Numbered from the stretch's first letter, positions 15,694 through 25,094 are shown. The stretch is 64,000 nucleotides of DNA from UBA6022 sp049295575 (GCA_049295575.1 JBAQQX010000003.1:47188-111187); one strand, 5' to 3'. Notes: a model not told the origin generated them from the letters alone. Translations and numbers: made by a program.

Positions 15694-18510
15694 TTACTTC
15701 AAGAGTGGCTTTAAGTACTTGCCTGTAAATGATGCTGGGACCTTGGTAATCTCTTCTGGTGTTCCCTGAGCAACCACCACGCCACCACCCATACCGCCTT
15801 CTGGTCCCATGTCGATGACGTGATCGGCTGACTTAATAACATCGAGGTTGTGCTCGATAATCACCATACTATTACCACCTTCAACAAGCTTCTGGAGAAT
15901 ACCGAGTAGACGTTTAACGTCCGCACTATGAAGGCCTGTTGTTGGTTCATCAAGAATATAGAGCGTTTTACCTGTTGCGCGGCGAGACAGCTCAGTCGCA
16001 AGCTTAATACGCTGCGCTTCACCGCCACTAAAAGTTGTGGCTGGCTGACCAAGACGAATATAGCCAAGACCGACTTCAACCAGTGTCGTTAGCTTGCGAG
16101 CAATCGATGGAACGTTTTCGAAGAATATCGCTGCCTGCTCAACAGTCATTTCGAGTACGTCGCTAATTGTCGAATCTTTATACTTAATCTCAAGCGCCTC
16201 GCGGTTATATCGCTTTCCATGACACTCGTCACAGGTCACATAGACATCAGGCAAGAAGTGCATCTCAATCTTAATGACGCCGTCACCCTGACAATTCTCG
16301 CAGCGGCCACCCTTAACGTTAAAGCTAAATCGTCCAGCCTTATAGCCACGAATATTCGCTTCTGGCGTACCTGCGAAAAGCTCACGAATTGGAGTAAAGA
16401 CACCTGTATACGTTGCAGGGTTTGAGCGCGGCGTTCGTCCGATCGCCGACTGATCGATAACAATCGCCTTATCTAGATGCTTGATACCTTCAATATTCTC
16501 ATGCGCACCTGGGACAACGTGAGAACGATGTAGACGTGCCGATAGCTCTTTGGCAAGAATGTCGTTTACGAGCGTTGACTTACCGCTACCACTCACGCCG
16601 CTCACAACCGTAATTACGCCTAGCGGGAATGACACATCAATATTCTTTAGGTTGTTTTCCGTAGCACCACGGATCACCAAATGACGATCCTTCACGACAG
16701 GACGACGCTTTTTAGGCACATCGATCTGTTCGGTGCCAGCCAAGTAGCGACCAGTAATACTGTCTTTATTTTTAGCTACTTCTTCTGGGGTACCCGCCGC
16801 CACGACATTGCCACCGGCAACACCTGCACCAGGACCAATGTCGAGCAGATAGTCGGCGTGACGGATTGTATCCTCGTCATGCTCAACGACAAGCACCGTG
16901 TTACCAAGATCGCGCAGACGCTTAAGGGTGCCGATAAGACGATCGTTGTCGCGCTGATGAAGGCCGATCGATGGCTCGTCAAGCACATACAAGACGCCCT
17001 GCAGACCAGATCCAATCTGTGTCGCAAGTCGGATGCGCTGAGCCTCGCCGCCCGAAAGAGTATTGGCCGCACGCGCGAGCTCAAGATAATTCAGTCCGAC
17101 ATTGCTCATAAAACCGAGACGAGCCGTAATCTCTTTCATGATCTGGCGAGCAATGAATAGCTCCTGCTCAGTCAGCTTTAATGTGTTCTCGAACAAATCG
17201 AGAGCATCATCGACACCAAGATTACAAATATCCATAATACTCAGACCATGGACAGTTACTGCCAGCACTACTGGCTTCAGGCGAGCACCTTTACACGTGT
17301 GACATTGGCGCTCGCGCATAAAGCGCTCGATGTCTTTGCGCATAAACTCGCTGTCTGTTTCTTTGTGGCGACGCTCAAGATTCGGGATTACGCCTTCATA
17401 GACCGACTCATACGTACGGCCACTACCAAGGTTTACGGTGTATTTCTGCGTACCAGTACCATAAAGCACCTTGTCTAGATCTTCTTTACTCAGCTCGCCG
17501 ACAGGTACATTCGTACTAAAGCCGTGCGCTTCACCCACAGCAACCAGTCGCTTCATATACCAGGCATCGCTATTGACGCGGCTATACGGGCGAATTGCCC
17601 CTTCGGTGATCGTCAGGTTAGGATTAAACACCAACCCAGGATCGACTTCGAGTCGGCTACCGAGCCCGGTACACACCGGACATGCACCTTGAGGCGCGTT
17701 AAAGCTGAATAGACGCGGCTCCAATTCGGGAATATCTTCATTTGGATGATCAATACAGGCGTAGCGCTGGCTAAATATCGTAATGTCGTTTGACTCAGCG
17801 TCTAGAAGTTCAACCACGCCATCGGCAATCTCGAGCGACTGTTCAATTGACTGGGTCACACGACCAAGCACATCCGCACTCATGACAATACGGTCAACGA
17901 CGATCTCAATATTGTGCTTATAACTCTTTTGCAGTGTCGGGAACTCATCAAGTGAATACACGACTCCGTCGACACGCGCACGCGCAAATCCTAATCGGCG
18001 ATATTGTTCAGGAATATGTGCAAACTCGCCTTTTTTATCTTTGACGATCGGCGCCAAGATCATCAGGCGAGTCCCCTCGTCTATCTTCATGATCTCATCA
18101 ATAATTGCCTGTGGCGTACGACGAGAAACTTCTTTACCACACACCGGACAGTGAGGCACGCCAATACGCGCAAACAAGAGACGCATATAGTCATAAATTT
18201 CAGTAACAGTCGCAACGGTTGAACGCGGGTTGCGGCTGGTAGATTTTTGATCGATCGAAATGGCCGGACTCAGCCCGTCGATCGATTCAACATCGGGCTT
18301 GTCCATAATGCCCAGGAACTGACGCGCATAGCTACTGAGACTTTCAACGTAGCGGCGCTGCCCTTCAGCGTAGATAGTGTCAAATGCAAGCGATGACTTA
18401 CCGCTTCCAGATAGTCCCGTGATCACGACTAACTTATCGCGCGGGATATCAACGCTAACATTTTTTAGATTGTGCTCACGAGCACCGGTAACACGAATAA
18501 ACTCTGGCAT
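15694..18510 (-). CDS. uvrA: Excinuclease ABC subunit A
   Basis: 938 residues, the usual UvrA size. UvrA dimers find DNA damage and load UvrB. Two ABC modules are visible: Walker A GLSGSGKSSLAFDTIYAEG near the N-terminus and GVSGSGKSTLVNDIL in the second half; signatures NTLSGGEAQRIRLA and ATFSGGEAQRIKLA; Walker B VLYVLDEPSIGLH and TLYILDEPTTGLH. Zinc cysteines occur as CPVCGKE, CHTCKGARL and CENCQGDG...CDECHGKR. TATAAT lies 8 bp before the ATG, so it is probably leaderless. The partner uvrC is at 2917-4476; uvrB is not in the window. Confidence 0.97.
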   Translation of the reverse strand: MPEFIRVTGAREHNLKNVSVDIPRDKLVVITGLSGSGKSSLAFDTIYAEGQRRYVESLSSYARQFLGIMDKPDVESIDGLSPAISIDQKSTSRNPRSTVATVTEIYDYMRLLFARIGVPHCPVCGKEVSRRTPQAIIDEIMKIDEGTRLMILAPIVKDKKGEFAHIPEQYRRLGFARARVDGVVYSLDEFPTLQKSYKHNIEIVVDRIVMSADVLGRVTQSIEQSLEIADGVVELLDAESNDITIFSQRYACIDHPNEDIPELEPRLFSFNAPQGACPVCTGLGSRLEVDPGLVFNPNLTITEGAIRPYSRVNSDAWYMKRLVAVGEAHGFSTNVPVGELSKEDLDKVLYGTGTQKYTVNLGSGRTYESVYEGVIPNLERRHKETDSEFMRKDIERFMRERQCHTCKGARLKPVVLAVTVHGLSIMDICNLGVDDALDLFENTLKLTEQELFIARQIMKEITARLGFMSNVGLNYLELARAANTLSGGEAQRIRLATQIGSGLQGVLYVLDEPSIGLHQRDNDRLIGTLKRLRDLGNTVLVVEHDEDTIRHADYLLDIGPGAGVAGGNVVAAGTPEEVAKNKDSITGRYLAGTEQIDVPKKRRPVVKDRHLVIRGATENNLKNIDVSFPLGVITVVSGVSGSGKSTLVNDILAKELSARLHRSHVVPGAHENIEGIKHLDKAIVIDQSAIGRTPRSNPATYTGVFTPIRELFAGTPEANIRGYKAGRFSFNVKGGRCENCQGDGVIKIEMHFLPDVYVTCDECHGKRYNREALEIKYKDSTISDVLEMTVEQAAIFFENVPSIARKLTTLVEVGLGYIRLGQPATTFSGGEAQRIKLATELSRRATGKTLYILDEPTTGLHSADVKRLLGILQKLVEGGNSMVIIEHNLDVIKSADHVIDMGPEGGMGGGVVVAQGTPEEITKVPASFTGKYLKPLLK

Positions 18511-18564
18511 AACGCCTAATTATACCATGTTTTCATGGTCACTTTCCACCACCCAGACAATGAA

Positions 18565-18614
18565 AGAGCCCCGGCCCTCCCTGCAGACGCAAGGTGGGTC
18601 GGGGGCTGCTCTCG
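18565..18614 (-). terminator. GC-rich hairpin after the lipoprotein gene
   Basis: CCCCGGCCC and GGGTCGGGG pair over 9 bp (one G-U), extended by AGAG/CTCT, around an 18-nt loop. On the minus strand it follows the lipoprotein stop and is followed by TCTTTCATTG, a weak U-tract. It probably ends that transcript. Confidence 0.6.
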
Positions 18615-18633
18615 AGTTGCCACGTGGGCCAGA

Positions 18634-19038
18634 TTAGAACTCACGGAGTAACGCTTTTACTCTATCGGGTGTTGTCACCCAATAAAATTCGTCACCTTTC
18701 TCTGTTGGACGTAATTTTGCATCCACACCCGTCGTCTTGTCGTCTCCAAGCACCCGCATGGCCTCGTCGCGAGTCAGCGGCAAGCCATTTGGCTTTTTCG
18801 TCCAGTCGGCTTCAATCTGATCTCCGATCAGCGTGAAATTGGGCTCATCGACCAAGATGAAAACAATGATACGCTCATCAGCGTACCTGACCATCGAATA
18901 GTTCTGGGCAACAGAAGCAACAGATACATTCTCAGTCTGCGTCTGGGTCGAAGGGGTGTCCTGGACAGCCGGAGCACTCGTGCACCCAACCATCGCAACA
19001 AGAACGGTAACGGCAAGCAAGGTACGTACGCACTTCAT
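18634..19038 (-). CDS. Small secreted lipoprotein, unknown function
   Basis: 134 residues with a lipoprotein signal: basic start MKCVRT, hydrophobic LLAVTVLVAMV and lipobox MVGC, so Cys19 should be lipidated and the protein held on the outer face of the membrane. A Thr/Gln/Ser-rich linker (~20-45) leads to a small domain (NYSMVRYADERIIVFILVDE...PLTRDEAMRVLGDDKTTGV...DEFYWVTTPDRVKALLREF) that I do not recognise. It has its own consensus promoter (TTGACA/17 bp/CATAAT), a leader with a GTCTA/TAGAC hairpin and a GC-rich terminator. Its codon choice is GC-richer than that of neighbouring uvrA and sbcB, like the genes at 48-50 kb. Confidence 0.75.
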   Translation of the reverse strand: MKCVRTLLAVTVLVAMVGCTSAPAVQDTPSTQTQTENVSVASVAQNYSMVRYADERIIVFILVDEPNFTLIGDQIEADWTKKPNGLPLTRDEAMRVLGDDKTTGVDAKLRPTEKGDEFYWVTTPDRVKALLREF

Positions 19039-19086
19039 CGTGAGTTCTCATTTCTCGAAAGGTCTAACCGTGTGCTAGACAGTGCA

Positions 19087-19115
19087 ATTATGCCCGCGGA
19101 CTTCTATTCTGTCAA
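19087..19115 (-). promoter_or_regulatory. Consensus promoter of the lipoprotein gene
   Basis: TTGACA (19110-19115), 17-bp spacer and CATAAT (19087-19092) on the minus strand. About 45 nt of leader follow, with a GTCTA...TAGAC hairpin before the gene. Confidence 0.7.
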
Positions 19116-19182
19116 TCTATGATGCTTATCGTTGCATATTGTCACCGAGGTTACTATAGTACTAACAGTTGAGAACTTATCT

Positions 19183-19473
19183 ATGAAAAAATCTATTATT
19201 ATCACCAGTAGCATCATTCTTTGTACCGTTATTTTAGCGGAATCTGGCGTATTTAGTGCGTTGGCTATGTTCGTACTTATGGGTCAGATTCCAGGCACAA
19301 GCTACAGTGTTCCTGCCTCTACTATGCTAGCCCTCGTAAGCATCACTGCAGCTCTTGTTGTCGTACGATTTATTGCCATAAAAACACGACACAGCGTCGC
19401 AATCCGTCGCCTCATAAAGACACACCTTGCTCATAAGGCACGTATGCCACGTCGCCGTTTTGGCCAAATCTAA
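19183..19473 (+). CDS. Small two-helix membrane protein, unknown
   Basis: About 96 residues starting MKKSIIITSS. Two hydrophobic segments (IIITSSIILCTVILAESGVFSALAM, in part, and TMLALVSITAALVVVRFIAI) are followed by a strongly basic tail (KTRHSVAIRRLIKTHLAHKARMPRRRFG) that would lie in the cytoplasm. The longer frame from a TTG at 19132 is less likely because a TATAGT box lies at about 19155 and the ATG at 19183 is followed by a typical membrane-protein start. The last 4 bp overlap the end of sbcB on the other strand. No family recognised. Confidence 0.6.
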   Translation: MKKSIIITSSIILCTVILAESGVFSALAMFVLMGQIPGTSYSVPASTMLALVSITAALVVVRFIAIKTRHSVAIRRLIKTHLAHKARMPRRRFGQI

Positions 19474-20912
19474 ACTTCGTCGCTACTATCTTGATCGGAC
19501 ATATCAATAGGTAGGATACTCTCTGCCCACAGTTGCAGTTCCTGAAGAATGAATTGTTTAGCATCATCCTGTTCTGTAGCTGCGATCGCCTGTAGAGATT
19601 TCATAAAGCTCGGTAATTGCTTAGTAATACGAGCACTGCGCCATGCTTCCCAAGTACGAGCTTCGTCTTGGCTAAGAGTCTTTGCAAAATTTCGTGCTTT
19701 GTAATGAAGTAGCAGTGGCTCAAGTCGCTCATCACTAAAGGACGGATGGAAATCAGCTAACTCGCGTTCACTCGCATTTCGAACCGATTCGATATACAGG
19801 TGATCACGATCGCCCACGAAGCCGTCATAAAGCTGCGCCTCGACATCGGCAGATTTAGCAAACTCCGCTCGGTTCTCAAATAAACTGCGGATATTTTCGG
19901 CAAAATGAGGAGCGGCCAGTAGTGCCGACTTGTGCTTTTCGATCGTCGCTTGATCTATGTGAATACGGCTCCAGCCATCAGCCTGCTCAAGGACGCCAAG
20001 AGGGGCAACTGCCGGCACGCGGTTATACTGCAGCTCATTAATTGGAAGTTTTATAAAGCCATCTGTCTGACGCTCTTCCCATGATGCGTAGAACTTCTTC
20101 TTTAGCTCATCAGGACTCAAGTTCACTACCTGAGCTGGATCGTAGCGCAGGTCATAGACGACCACGCTGCCATTCTTTCCTGCAGTAAGCGGGAATGCCA
20201 CAGTCGTCTTGTCGTGTTCGGCATCATAGCGGCCATTCGTATAGACGAACGGCTTTTTATCATCAAGATTAACGAGCTTCTTTACTTCCGACTTGTCGCG
20301 AAGTTTTAGAAGATACTCGTAGAGCTGCGGCTGTTTTTCTTTAATGAGCTTCGTCACGGCAATCAATGCCTCAACATCGCTCAGCGCATCGTGCGCTTTA
20401 AAATGATCAATACCATTTTCTTTCGTAAGCAGCTCAAGGCGATTGGTTGCCTTGCCGTCAACCACTGGCCAGACGATGCCGTCTGGACGAAGAGCACGGG
20501 TCATACGAACGACGTCCAGCAAGTCCCAGCGCGACCGACCGTCTTTCCAGCTCCACTCGTAAGGGTCGTAAAAATTACGCCACAGCAAATGACGGACAAA
20601 CTCATCATCAAAGCTAACACTATTAAAGCCGGTTGCGATCGTATCTGGTGTAAACACCTCATCGATTAGCAGTTTGGCAAACTCCGCTTCGCTATAGCCA
20701 TCTGCAACCGTTTCTTGCGGCGTGATCCCTGTTACCATTAATGCCTCTGGGCTTGGCAGAGTATCATCATTAAGCCGTACGAGCACATTGTACGGCTCTC
20801 CAATCGGATTTAGGTCCATATCTGTGCGAATACCAGCAAATTGCATAATACGCGCATCGCGAGCGCTCAAGCCGGATGTTTCAAGGTCGTAGAAAAAGAA
20901 TGTCTTAGGCAT
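19470..20912 (-). CDS. sbcB: Exodeoxyribonuclease I
   Basis: 480 residues; a 3'-5' single-strand exonuclease used in recombination and mismatch repair. The N-terminal DEDD nuclease domain is plain: FYDLETSGLSARDARIMQFA (first Asp and Glu), GFNSVSFDDEFVRHLLWRNF, and FKAHDALSDVEALI (His and last Asp). The middle and C-terminal parts match the SH3-like and helical domains of ExoI (EERQTDGFIKLPINELQYNRVPA in part, GFVGDRDHLY, LLLHYKARNF). TATACT sits 7 bp before the ATG. It is one of five repair genes in the window. Confidence 0.93.
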   Translation of the reverse strand: MPKTFFFYDLETSGLSARDARIMQFAGIRTDMDLNPIGEPYNVLVRLNDDTLPSPEALMVTGITPQETVADGYSEAEFAKLLIDEVFTPDTIATGFNSVSFDDEFVRHLLWRNFYDPYEWSWKDGRSRWDLLDVVRMTRALRPDGIVWPVVDGKATNRLELLTKENGIDHFKAHDALSDVEALIAVTKLIKEKQPQLYEYLLKLRDKSEVKKLVNLDDKKPFVYTNGRYDAEHDKTTVAFPLTAGKNGSVVVYDLRYDPAQVVNLSPDELKKKFYASWEERQTDGFIKLPINELQYNRVPAVAPLGVLEQADGWSRIHIDQATIEKHKSALLAAPHFAENIRSLFENRAEFAKSADVEAQLYDGFVGDRDHLYIESVRNASERELADFHPSFSDERLEPLLLHYKARNFAKTLSQDEARTWEAWRSARITKQLPSFMKSLQAIAATEQDDAKQFILQELQLWAESILPIDMSDQDSSDEV

Positions 20913-20971
20913 TATACCTAGTATAACAGTTATTGCTTTATAGCCGTGACCAACGGCGTAGCATTAAGCGA

Positions 20972-22279
20972 CTAGTCGTCTTGCTGTTCGAGAAGCGTGA
21001 ATTCGCTATCGCCGATACGGATAACACTATCGCCCACTGCGCCAGCTCGAGATAGCTCGTGGTTAATGCCCATCTTGTTCATAATGTCGCGAAGGCGATT
21101 GACGTTCTCGAATCCATCGAAGTTCGTACGGCGTGCAAACTTTTCAATCTTGTCACCGCGAACAATAAACTCACCAGTTTCAGCATCTTTTTCAACTGAC
21201 CATGCTTCAGCGATCTGGTTTTCGCCCAGTGAGATCGTTTCAATATCCTCAGCATCAAGCTCTTCGTATTGAGCACTTTCAAGCGCCTCTGTTCGTACGG
21301 CTTGCACCTTATCTCGAAGCGCGCGCAGTACTTCAGTCAGGCCCTGGTGGGCACTCGAAGACACAATAAAGACTTCTGCGTTTTCGCCAGCAACCTGCTT
21401 AACAGCATCGCGTTGCATATCAATAATTTCTTCGTCCATACCTTCTGACTTTGTCAGTGCAATAACTTCAGGTCGAGTCGTAAGCTCCGGGCTATAGCGT
21501 TCAAGCTCCGTACGGATTGTCGTATAAGCCGTTGCAATATCGTCTGTATAGATATCGATTAGATGCAGTAGTACTGCTGTACGCTCTACGTGGCGAAGGA
21601 ATGCGTCGCCAAGACCCTTGCCTTCACTTGCGCCTTCGATGAGGCCCGGAATATCGGCAATCAGCAAGCTACTACTGTCGATATCTGCAACGCCAAGATT
21701 TGGGGTTAGGGTCGTAAAGGCATAATCTGCAATCTCAGGACGAGCATTACTTACGACACTGAGGAAGGTTGACTTACCGGCATTTGGGAATCCAACGAGT
21801 CCAACGTCGGCGAGAAGCTTAAGCTCAAGCTCACCTTCGAAGGTATCACCCGGCTCACCAAGCTCAGCGATACGTGGCGTCTGACGAACTGACGACTTAA
21901 AGTGCGCGTTACCGAATCCACCATCACCGCCCTTGGCAATAATCTCGCGCTGTCCGTTTTCGGTTAGATCTGCAATGACTTCGCCATTACGCTTAACAAT
22001 CGTACCCATCGGGACTTTTACGACAAAATCAGCACCAGACCTACCGCGCATATTCTGCTTAGAACCATTCTTACCAGGAGCAGCTTTTAGCTCTGGCTTA
22101 AAACGAAAGTCGATCAGCGTATTAACATTCTCCGATGCCTCGAAGACAACATCGCCGCCTTTACCGCCGTCGCCACCATCTGGACCACCTTTATCGATGT
22201 ATATCTCATGACGGAACGAAACGTTTCCGTTACCGCCTTTACCGGCTTGAATGAATACTTTTGCTGTGTCGACGAACAT
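20972..22279 (-). CDS. obg: GTPase Obg/CgtA
   Basis: 435 residues. The glycine-rich Obg fold (residues 1-158: VKVFIQAGKGGNGNVSFR type start, GGPDGGDGGKGGDV), the G domain (G1 GFPNAGKSTFLS, switch II DIPGLIEGA, G4 'LTKSE', G5 SSSAHQG) and a C-terminal OCT domain (GEFIVRGDKIEKFARRTNFD, INHELSRAGAVGDSVIRIGD in part). Obg binds the 50S subunit and links ribosome assembly with stress control. The G4 motif is TKSE rather than the usual N/TKxD, a tolerated variation. TATACT lies 10 bp before the ATG. Confidence 0.96.
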   Translation of the reverse strand: MFVDTAKVFIQAGKGGNGNVSFRHEIYIDKGGPDGGDGGKGGDVVFEASENVNTLIDFRFKPELKAAPGKNGSKQNMRGRSGADFVVKVPMGTIVKRNGEVIADLTENGQREIIAKGGDGGFGNAHFKSSVRQTPRIAELGEPGDTFEGELELKLLADVGLVGFPNAGKSTFLSVVSNARPEIADYAFTTLTPNLGVADIDSSSLLIADIPGLIEGASEGKGLGDAFLRHVERTAVLLHLIDIYTDDIATAYTTIRTELERYSPELTTRPEVIALTKSEGMDEEIIDMQRDAVKQVAGENAEVFIVSSSAHQGLTEVLRALRDKVQAVRTEALESAQYEELDAEDIETISLGENQIAEAWSVEKDAETGEFIVRGDKIEKFARRTNFDGFENVNRLRDIMNKMGINHELSRAGAVGDSVIRIGDSEFTLLEQQDD

Positions 22280-22299
22280 AATTCTCTTTAGTATAGCAA

Positions 22300-22327
22300 A
22301 ATCGCCCCTGTTTTAACAGAGGCGATT
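22300..22327 (-). terminator. Intrinsic terminator after the LysM-CHAP gene
   Basis: AATCGCC/GGCGATT plus CTGTT/AACAG form a 12-bp stem with one mismatch and a 2-nt minimal loop; on the minus strand it is followed by TTTTGC. It lies between the CHAP stop and the obg promoter. Confidence 0.8.
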
Positions 22328-22347
22328 GATAAACGGCCAGATTGACC

Positions 22348-23562
22348 CTAGTGAACGTAGTTAAATGAGGCAGCAGAACCGGCTGGAATCGTACGTGAAC
22401 TTACGACGTTATTGCCTATGAAGTTCATTTCCGAAACAGTTACATCACCGTTAGCGCTAATGCTCTCGACGACAGCAACGTGTCCGTAACCACCACCACC
22501 GCTGGATGTCTGCAAGACAGCACCGACAGCTGGCGTATGGTTTACGAGGTAGCCCGCAGAACCGAGTGTTGAGGCCCATGAGTAGGCGTTACCAAGCACC
22601 ATGCCTGGAAGCGGACGACCGATAGCCTGGCGACGCTCCCATGCGTACCATGTACACTGTCCATAGTAATTCTTATTACCACCAGATGTACCTGCACTGT
22701 TTACGTACATGAAACTACCGTTTCCTGTGTATGATGCGTATGAATAGCCGTAATTGAAGCTCTGTGATGTTGTCACCTGACGTGGTGCAACGTATCCAGG
22801 GCGTTCTGTCTCAGGAAGCTGTCCATCAGGAACGATAATCTGAAGACCCGTACTGATGTTAGATAGCTCAAGGTCGTTAAAGAGGATGATACGTGCTGTA
22901 TCTGATTTATACTTCTCAGCGATTGACTCAAGCGTATCGCCATCCTTTACGGTATAAACAACACCGTCAGTCGATGGGATAATAAGTGACTTGTTAGGCT
23001 CGAGTAGATCTGATGTGAGGTTATTTGCCCACTTAATCGTTTCGTTACGAAGACCATACTGCGCAGCGACAAGATCAACTGTGTCAGATGCTTTTGTAAC
23101 ATAGGTTTTCATACCACGGCTTGATGAGGTAGGCTGAACGATTTGTGCCTTGCTAAGAAGTGTGTCGTCAGATTGTGAAAGATCATCTTTCTGGGTCATC
23201 GTAACAGACAGGTTGGCAAGAATTGGGGCAACTGGCATGTCAGTTGTCTCTGCAAGATTAGCAGCGAGATTTACAGCGACCATCTCATCTACAGATGGAG
23301 CGCTTGATGATACGACAGGAGGGGGCGTTACTGCACTAGATACACCGGTAGCGTTCGCCAGCTCGTCATATGACTGTGGCGGACGGTAGCCAACGGCAAC
23401 CAATGAGATAACTAAAAGAAATACGCCGGTGTAGGCAGCAACTGTGCTCGACTTTGGCATACCCTTGGTCTTACGACCTTTACGGTGTTGGGCAAACACC
23501 TGCTGCTTTAGGGCAACTGTTGATGAGTGAGACGAACTCACTGCATTCTGATGATTACGAAT
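22348..23562 (-). CDS. Secreted peptidoglycan hydrolase: two LysM and a CHAP domain, apparent AUU start
   Basis: About 404 residues. A basic N-terminus and one membrane segment (VAAYTGVFLLVISLVAVGY, ~35-53) are followed by two LysM modules (YVTKASDTVDLVAAQYGLR... and YTVKDGDTLESIAEKYKSD...), a Ser/Tyr-rich linker and a C-terminal CHAP domain with the catalytic Cys in YGQCTWYAWERR and His in GYGHVAVVESI. It should cut peptide bonds in peptidoglycan, of its own wall or of a host. The only usual start, GTG 23539-23541, has no Shine-Dalgarno; AGGAG (23570-23574) is placed 7 nt before an in-frame ATT (23560-23562), which I take as the start. A ~230-nt leader precedes it. Confidence 0.88.
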   Translation of the reverse strand: MRNHQNAVSSSHSSTVALKQQVFAQHRKGRKTKGMPKSSTVAAYTGVFLLVISLVAVGYRPPQSYDELANATGVSSAVTPPPVVSSSAPSVDEMVAVNLAANLAETTDMPVAPILANLSVTMTQKDDLSQSDDTLLSKAQIVQPTSSSRGMKTYVTKASDTVDLVAAQYGLRNETIKWANNLTSDLLEPNKSLIIPSTDGVVYTVKDGDTLESIAEKYKSDTARIILFNDLELSNISTGLQIIVPDGQLPETERPGYVAPRQVTTSQSFNYGYSYASYTGNGSFMYVNSAGTSGGNKNYYGQCTWYAWERRQAIGRPLPGMVLGNAYSWASTLGSAGYLVNHTPAVGAVLQTSSGGGGYGHVAVVESISANGDVTVSEMNFIGNNVVSSRTIPAGSAASFNYVH

Positions 23563-23858
23563 TATCGTTCTCCTGCCGCTCGTATTACTACAAGGGCGTC
23601 TACCTTACTTTGTCTTTCTTCTCGCAAATAGAACGGGGTACGTTGTCGACCGATTATTTAATTAGTATTAGGTAAAAAGTTCTTTTCGGTACCCGTGCGA
23701 CATTTATTGGCAGGCTCATTCATGATTCACACTTCCCACTCGCGCATGCAGTCGTTGACTGACATTTAGTAGCTGAAGTCATAAATGTGCTTATATAAGT
23801 GTATCAATTGTTGTAAAATAAGTCAATTTATTTTATAAAATGTTTATTTTGTCAAATA
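23563..23858 (-). promoter_or_regulatory. Long structured 5' leader and promoter of the LysM-CHAP gene
   Basis: There is no gene in these 296 bp. A promoter TTGACT (23821-23826), 17-bp spacer, TACACT (23798-23803) on the minus strand would start transcription near 23791, leaving ~229 nt before the start codon. The leader can fold: ACGGGTAC pairs with GTACCCCGT (one bulge) enclosing AAAAG/CTTTT. Wall hydrolase genes of Actinobacteria and Firmicutes are often preceded by riboswitches such as the c-di-AMP ydaO class; I cannot match that consensus by eye. Confidence 0.5.
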
Positions 23859-25094
23859 CTACTCCATTGCACACTTTACAGTACAGTGATCGACAATATT
23901 CTTCTCATGCTCTTCATTAGTGCGAGCATAGTAAGTAACGTCATCATCGCCACTCAAGAAGTAGACATAATCACCTTCGGTTGGCATGGCAACTGCCTGT
24001 AGCGCCGTCAAGCCTGGCGTTGCAATCGGCCCCGGAGGAAGTCCTACTTTAATGCGAGTATTATATGGTGACTCGACAGCCACAGTACGCGGCACACCTA
24101 GTTTATCTGCACCGTAATACGCAGTGATGTCAGAGCCAAGCTCCATACCTTCGCGGTAGCGTTTCAAAAATATCTGCGCAACTTGCTTTTGGTCAACTGC
24201 GTTCGGCACCTCTCTCTGAATGATTGAGGCCATAATAATCCCTTGATAAAGATTCAGTCCCTGTGATTCGATACCGGGGATAATACCATCTGCATCAATA
24301 GCAGCGTAGAATTCATCAAAAGTACGCTGCAAGATCTGCTTAACCGTACTGCCAGCAGAGAACGTATAGGTTTCTCCGTAGATATACCCCTCAAGGTCGG
24401 CAGAGGCAGGCTTATCGCGAAACAGCGGCGAATCCTGCTCAGTATATTGCTGAGCGAATGCTGACTCAATCTCAGATTGCTCATAGCCAGCAGCTAAGAA
24501 TACTTTCTTATTCTCCGTTACGGTTGCGCCAGGGAGGAAGGTAATTGAGAATTGATCTGTCTTACCAGCGACAAGATGATCGACAATTGCAGCTGTTGAT
24601 TCATGCGGGGATAGGCTGAATGTTCCCGCTTGTAGTTTATTACGTGTACCGCTTAAACGGGTATAGACTTCAAATGCCGTCGTATTTCTAATTACCTTTT
24701 CGCTAGCAAGCAGTGATCCAATCTCATCAGGTGTCGTACCCCTCTCAATGGTTACACGTACACGACTGACATTCTCGTCACTTGATACAGGAGAAAGCTC
24801 GTGCTGGTACCAGGCAAACGCAGCAATACCAGCAAGAGCAAGTAGCACAAGAAGACTTGTAAGAATAAGAGCTATCCGCTTGCCGAGCGACATTGAGCGT
24901 TTCGGAGCAATCGCCAGTGGCTGCGGTTGAGTTGGCTCGGGCGTGCCCACCGGCTGCAGAGGCTGAGATGGCTGATCTACCTGAGGGGCTATTGTTACCG
25001 GCGCCGGAGCTGGTCGTTGCTGCAGAGGACGCGGATTTTGAGGCACCTGAGGAGCCTGTGGTCGCTGTCGGTTTGGTGGCAAAATGTCATTCAT
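23859..25094 (-). CDS. mltG: Endolytic murein transglycosylase MltG
   Basis: 411 residues. A proline/glutamine-rich cytoplasmic region (1-65), one membrane helix (~72-95), a LysM-like subdomain (VRVTIERGTTPDEIGSLLASEKVI, in part) and the YceG catalytic domain with the active Glu in IIMASIIQREV, followed by VFLKR-type and YNTRIKVGLPPGPIATPG motifs typical of the family. MltG cuts nascent glycan strands and sets their length. The gene overlaps ruvX by 4 bp, an arrangement (alaS...ruvX-mltG) kept in many bacteria. Confidence 0.93.
   Translation of the reverse strand: MNDILPPNRQRPQAPQVPQNPRPLQQRPAPAPVTIAPQVDQPSQPLQPVGTPEPTQPQPLAIAPKRSMSLGKRIALILTSLLVLLALAGIAAFAWYQHELSPVSSDENVSRVRVTIERGTTPDEIGSLLASEKVIRNTTAFEVYTRLSGTRNKLQAGTFSLSPHESTAAIVDHLVAGKTDQFSITFLPGATVTENKKVFLAAGYEQSEIESAFAQQYTEQDSPLFRDKPASADLEGYIYGETYTFSAGSTVKQILQRTFDEFYAAIDADGIIPGIESQGLNLYQGIIMASIIQREVPNAVDQKQVAQIFLKRYREGMELGSDITAYYGADKLGVPRTVAVESPYNTRIKVGLPPGPIATPGLTALQAVAMPTEGDYVYFLSGDDDVTYYARTNEEHEKNIVDHCTVKCAME

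Noticed and set aside
16681..17160. 159-residue plus-strand frame inside uvrA
   Set aside because: Lies opposite the UvrA signature and Walker motifs; no ribosome-binding site.
19132..19182. TTG-started N-terminal extension of the small membrane protein
   Set aside because: A -10-like TATAGT box lies within it and the ATG at 19183 begins a typical membrane-protein N-terminus.
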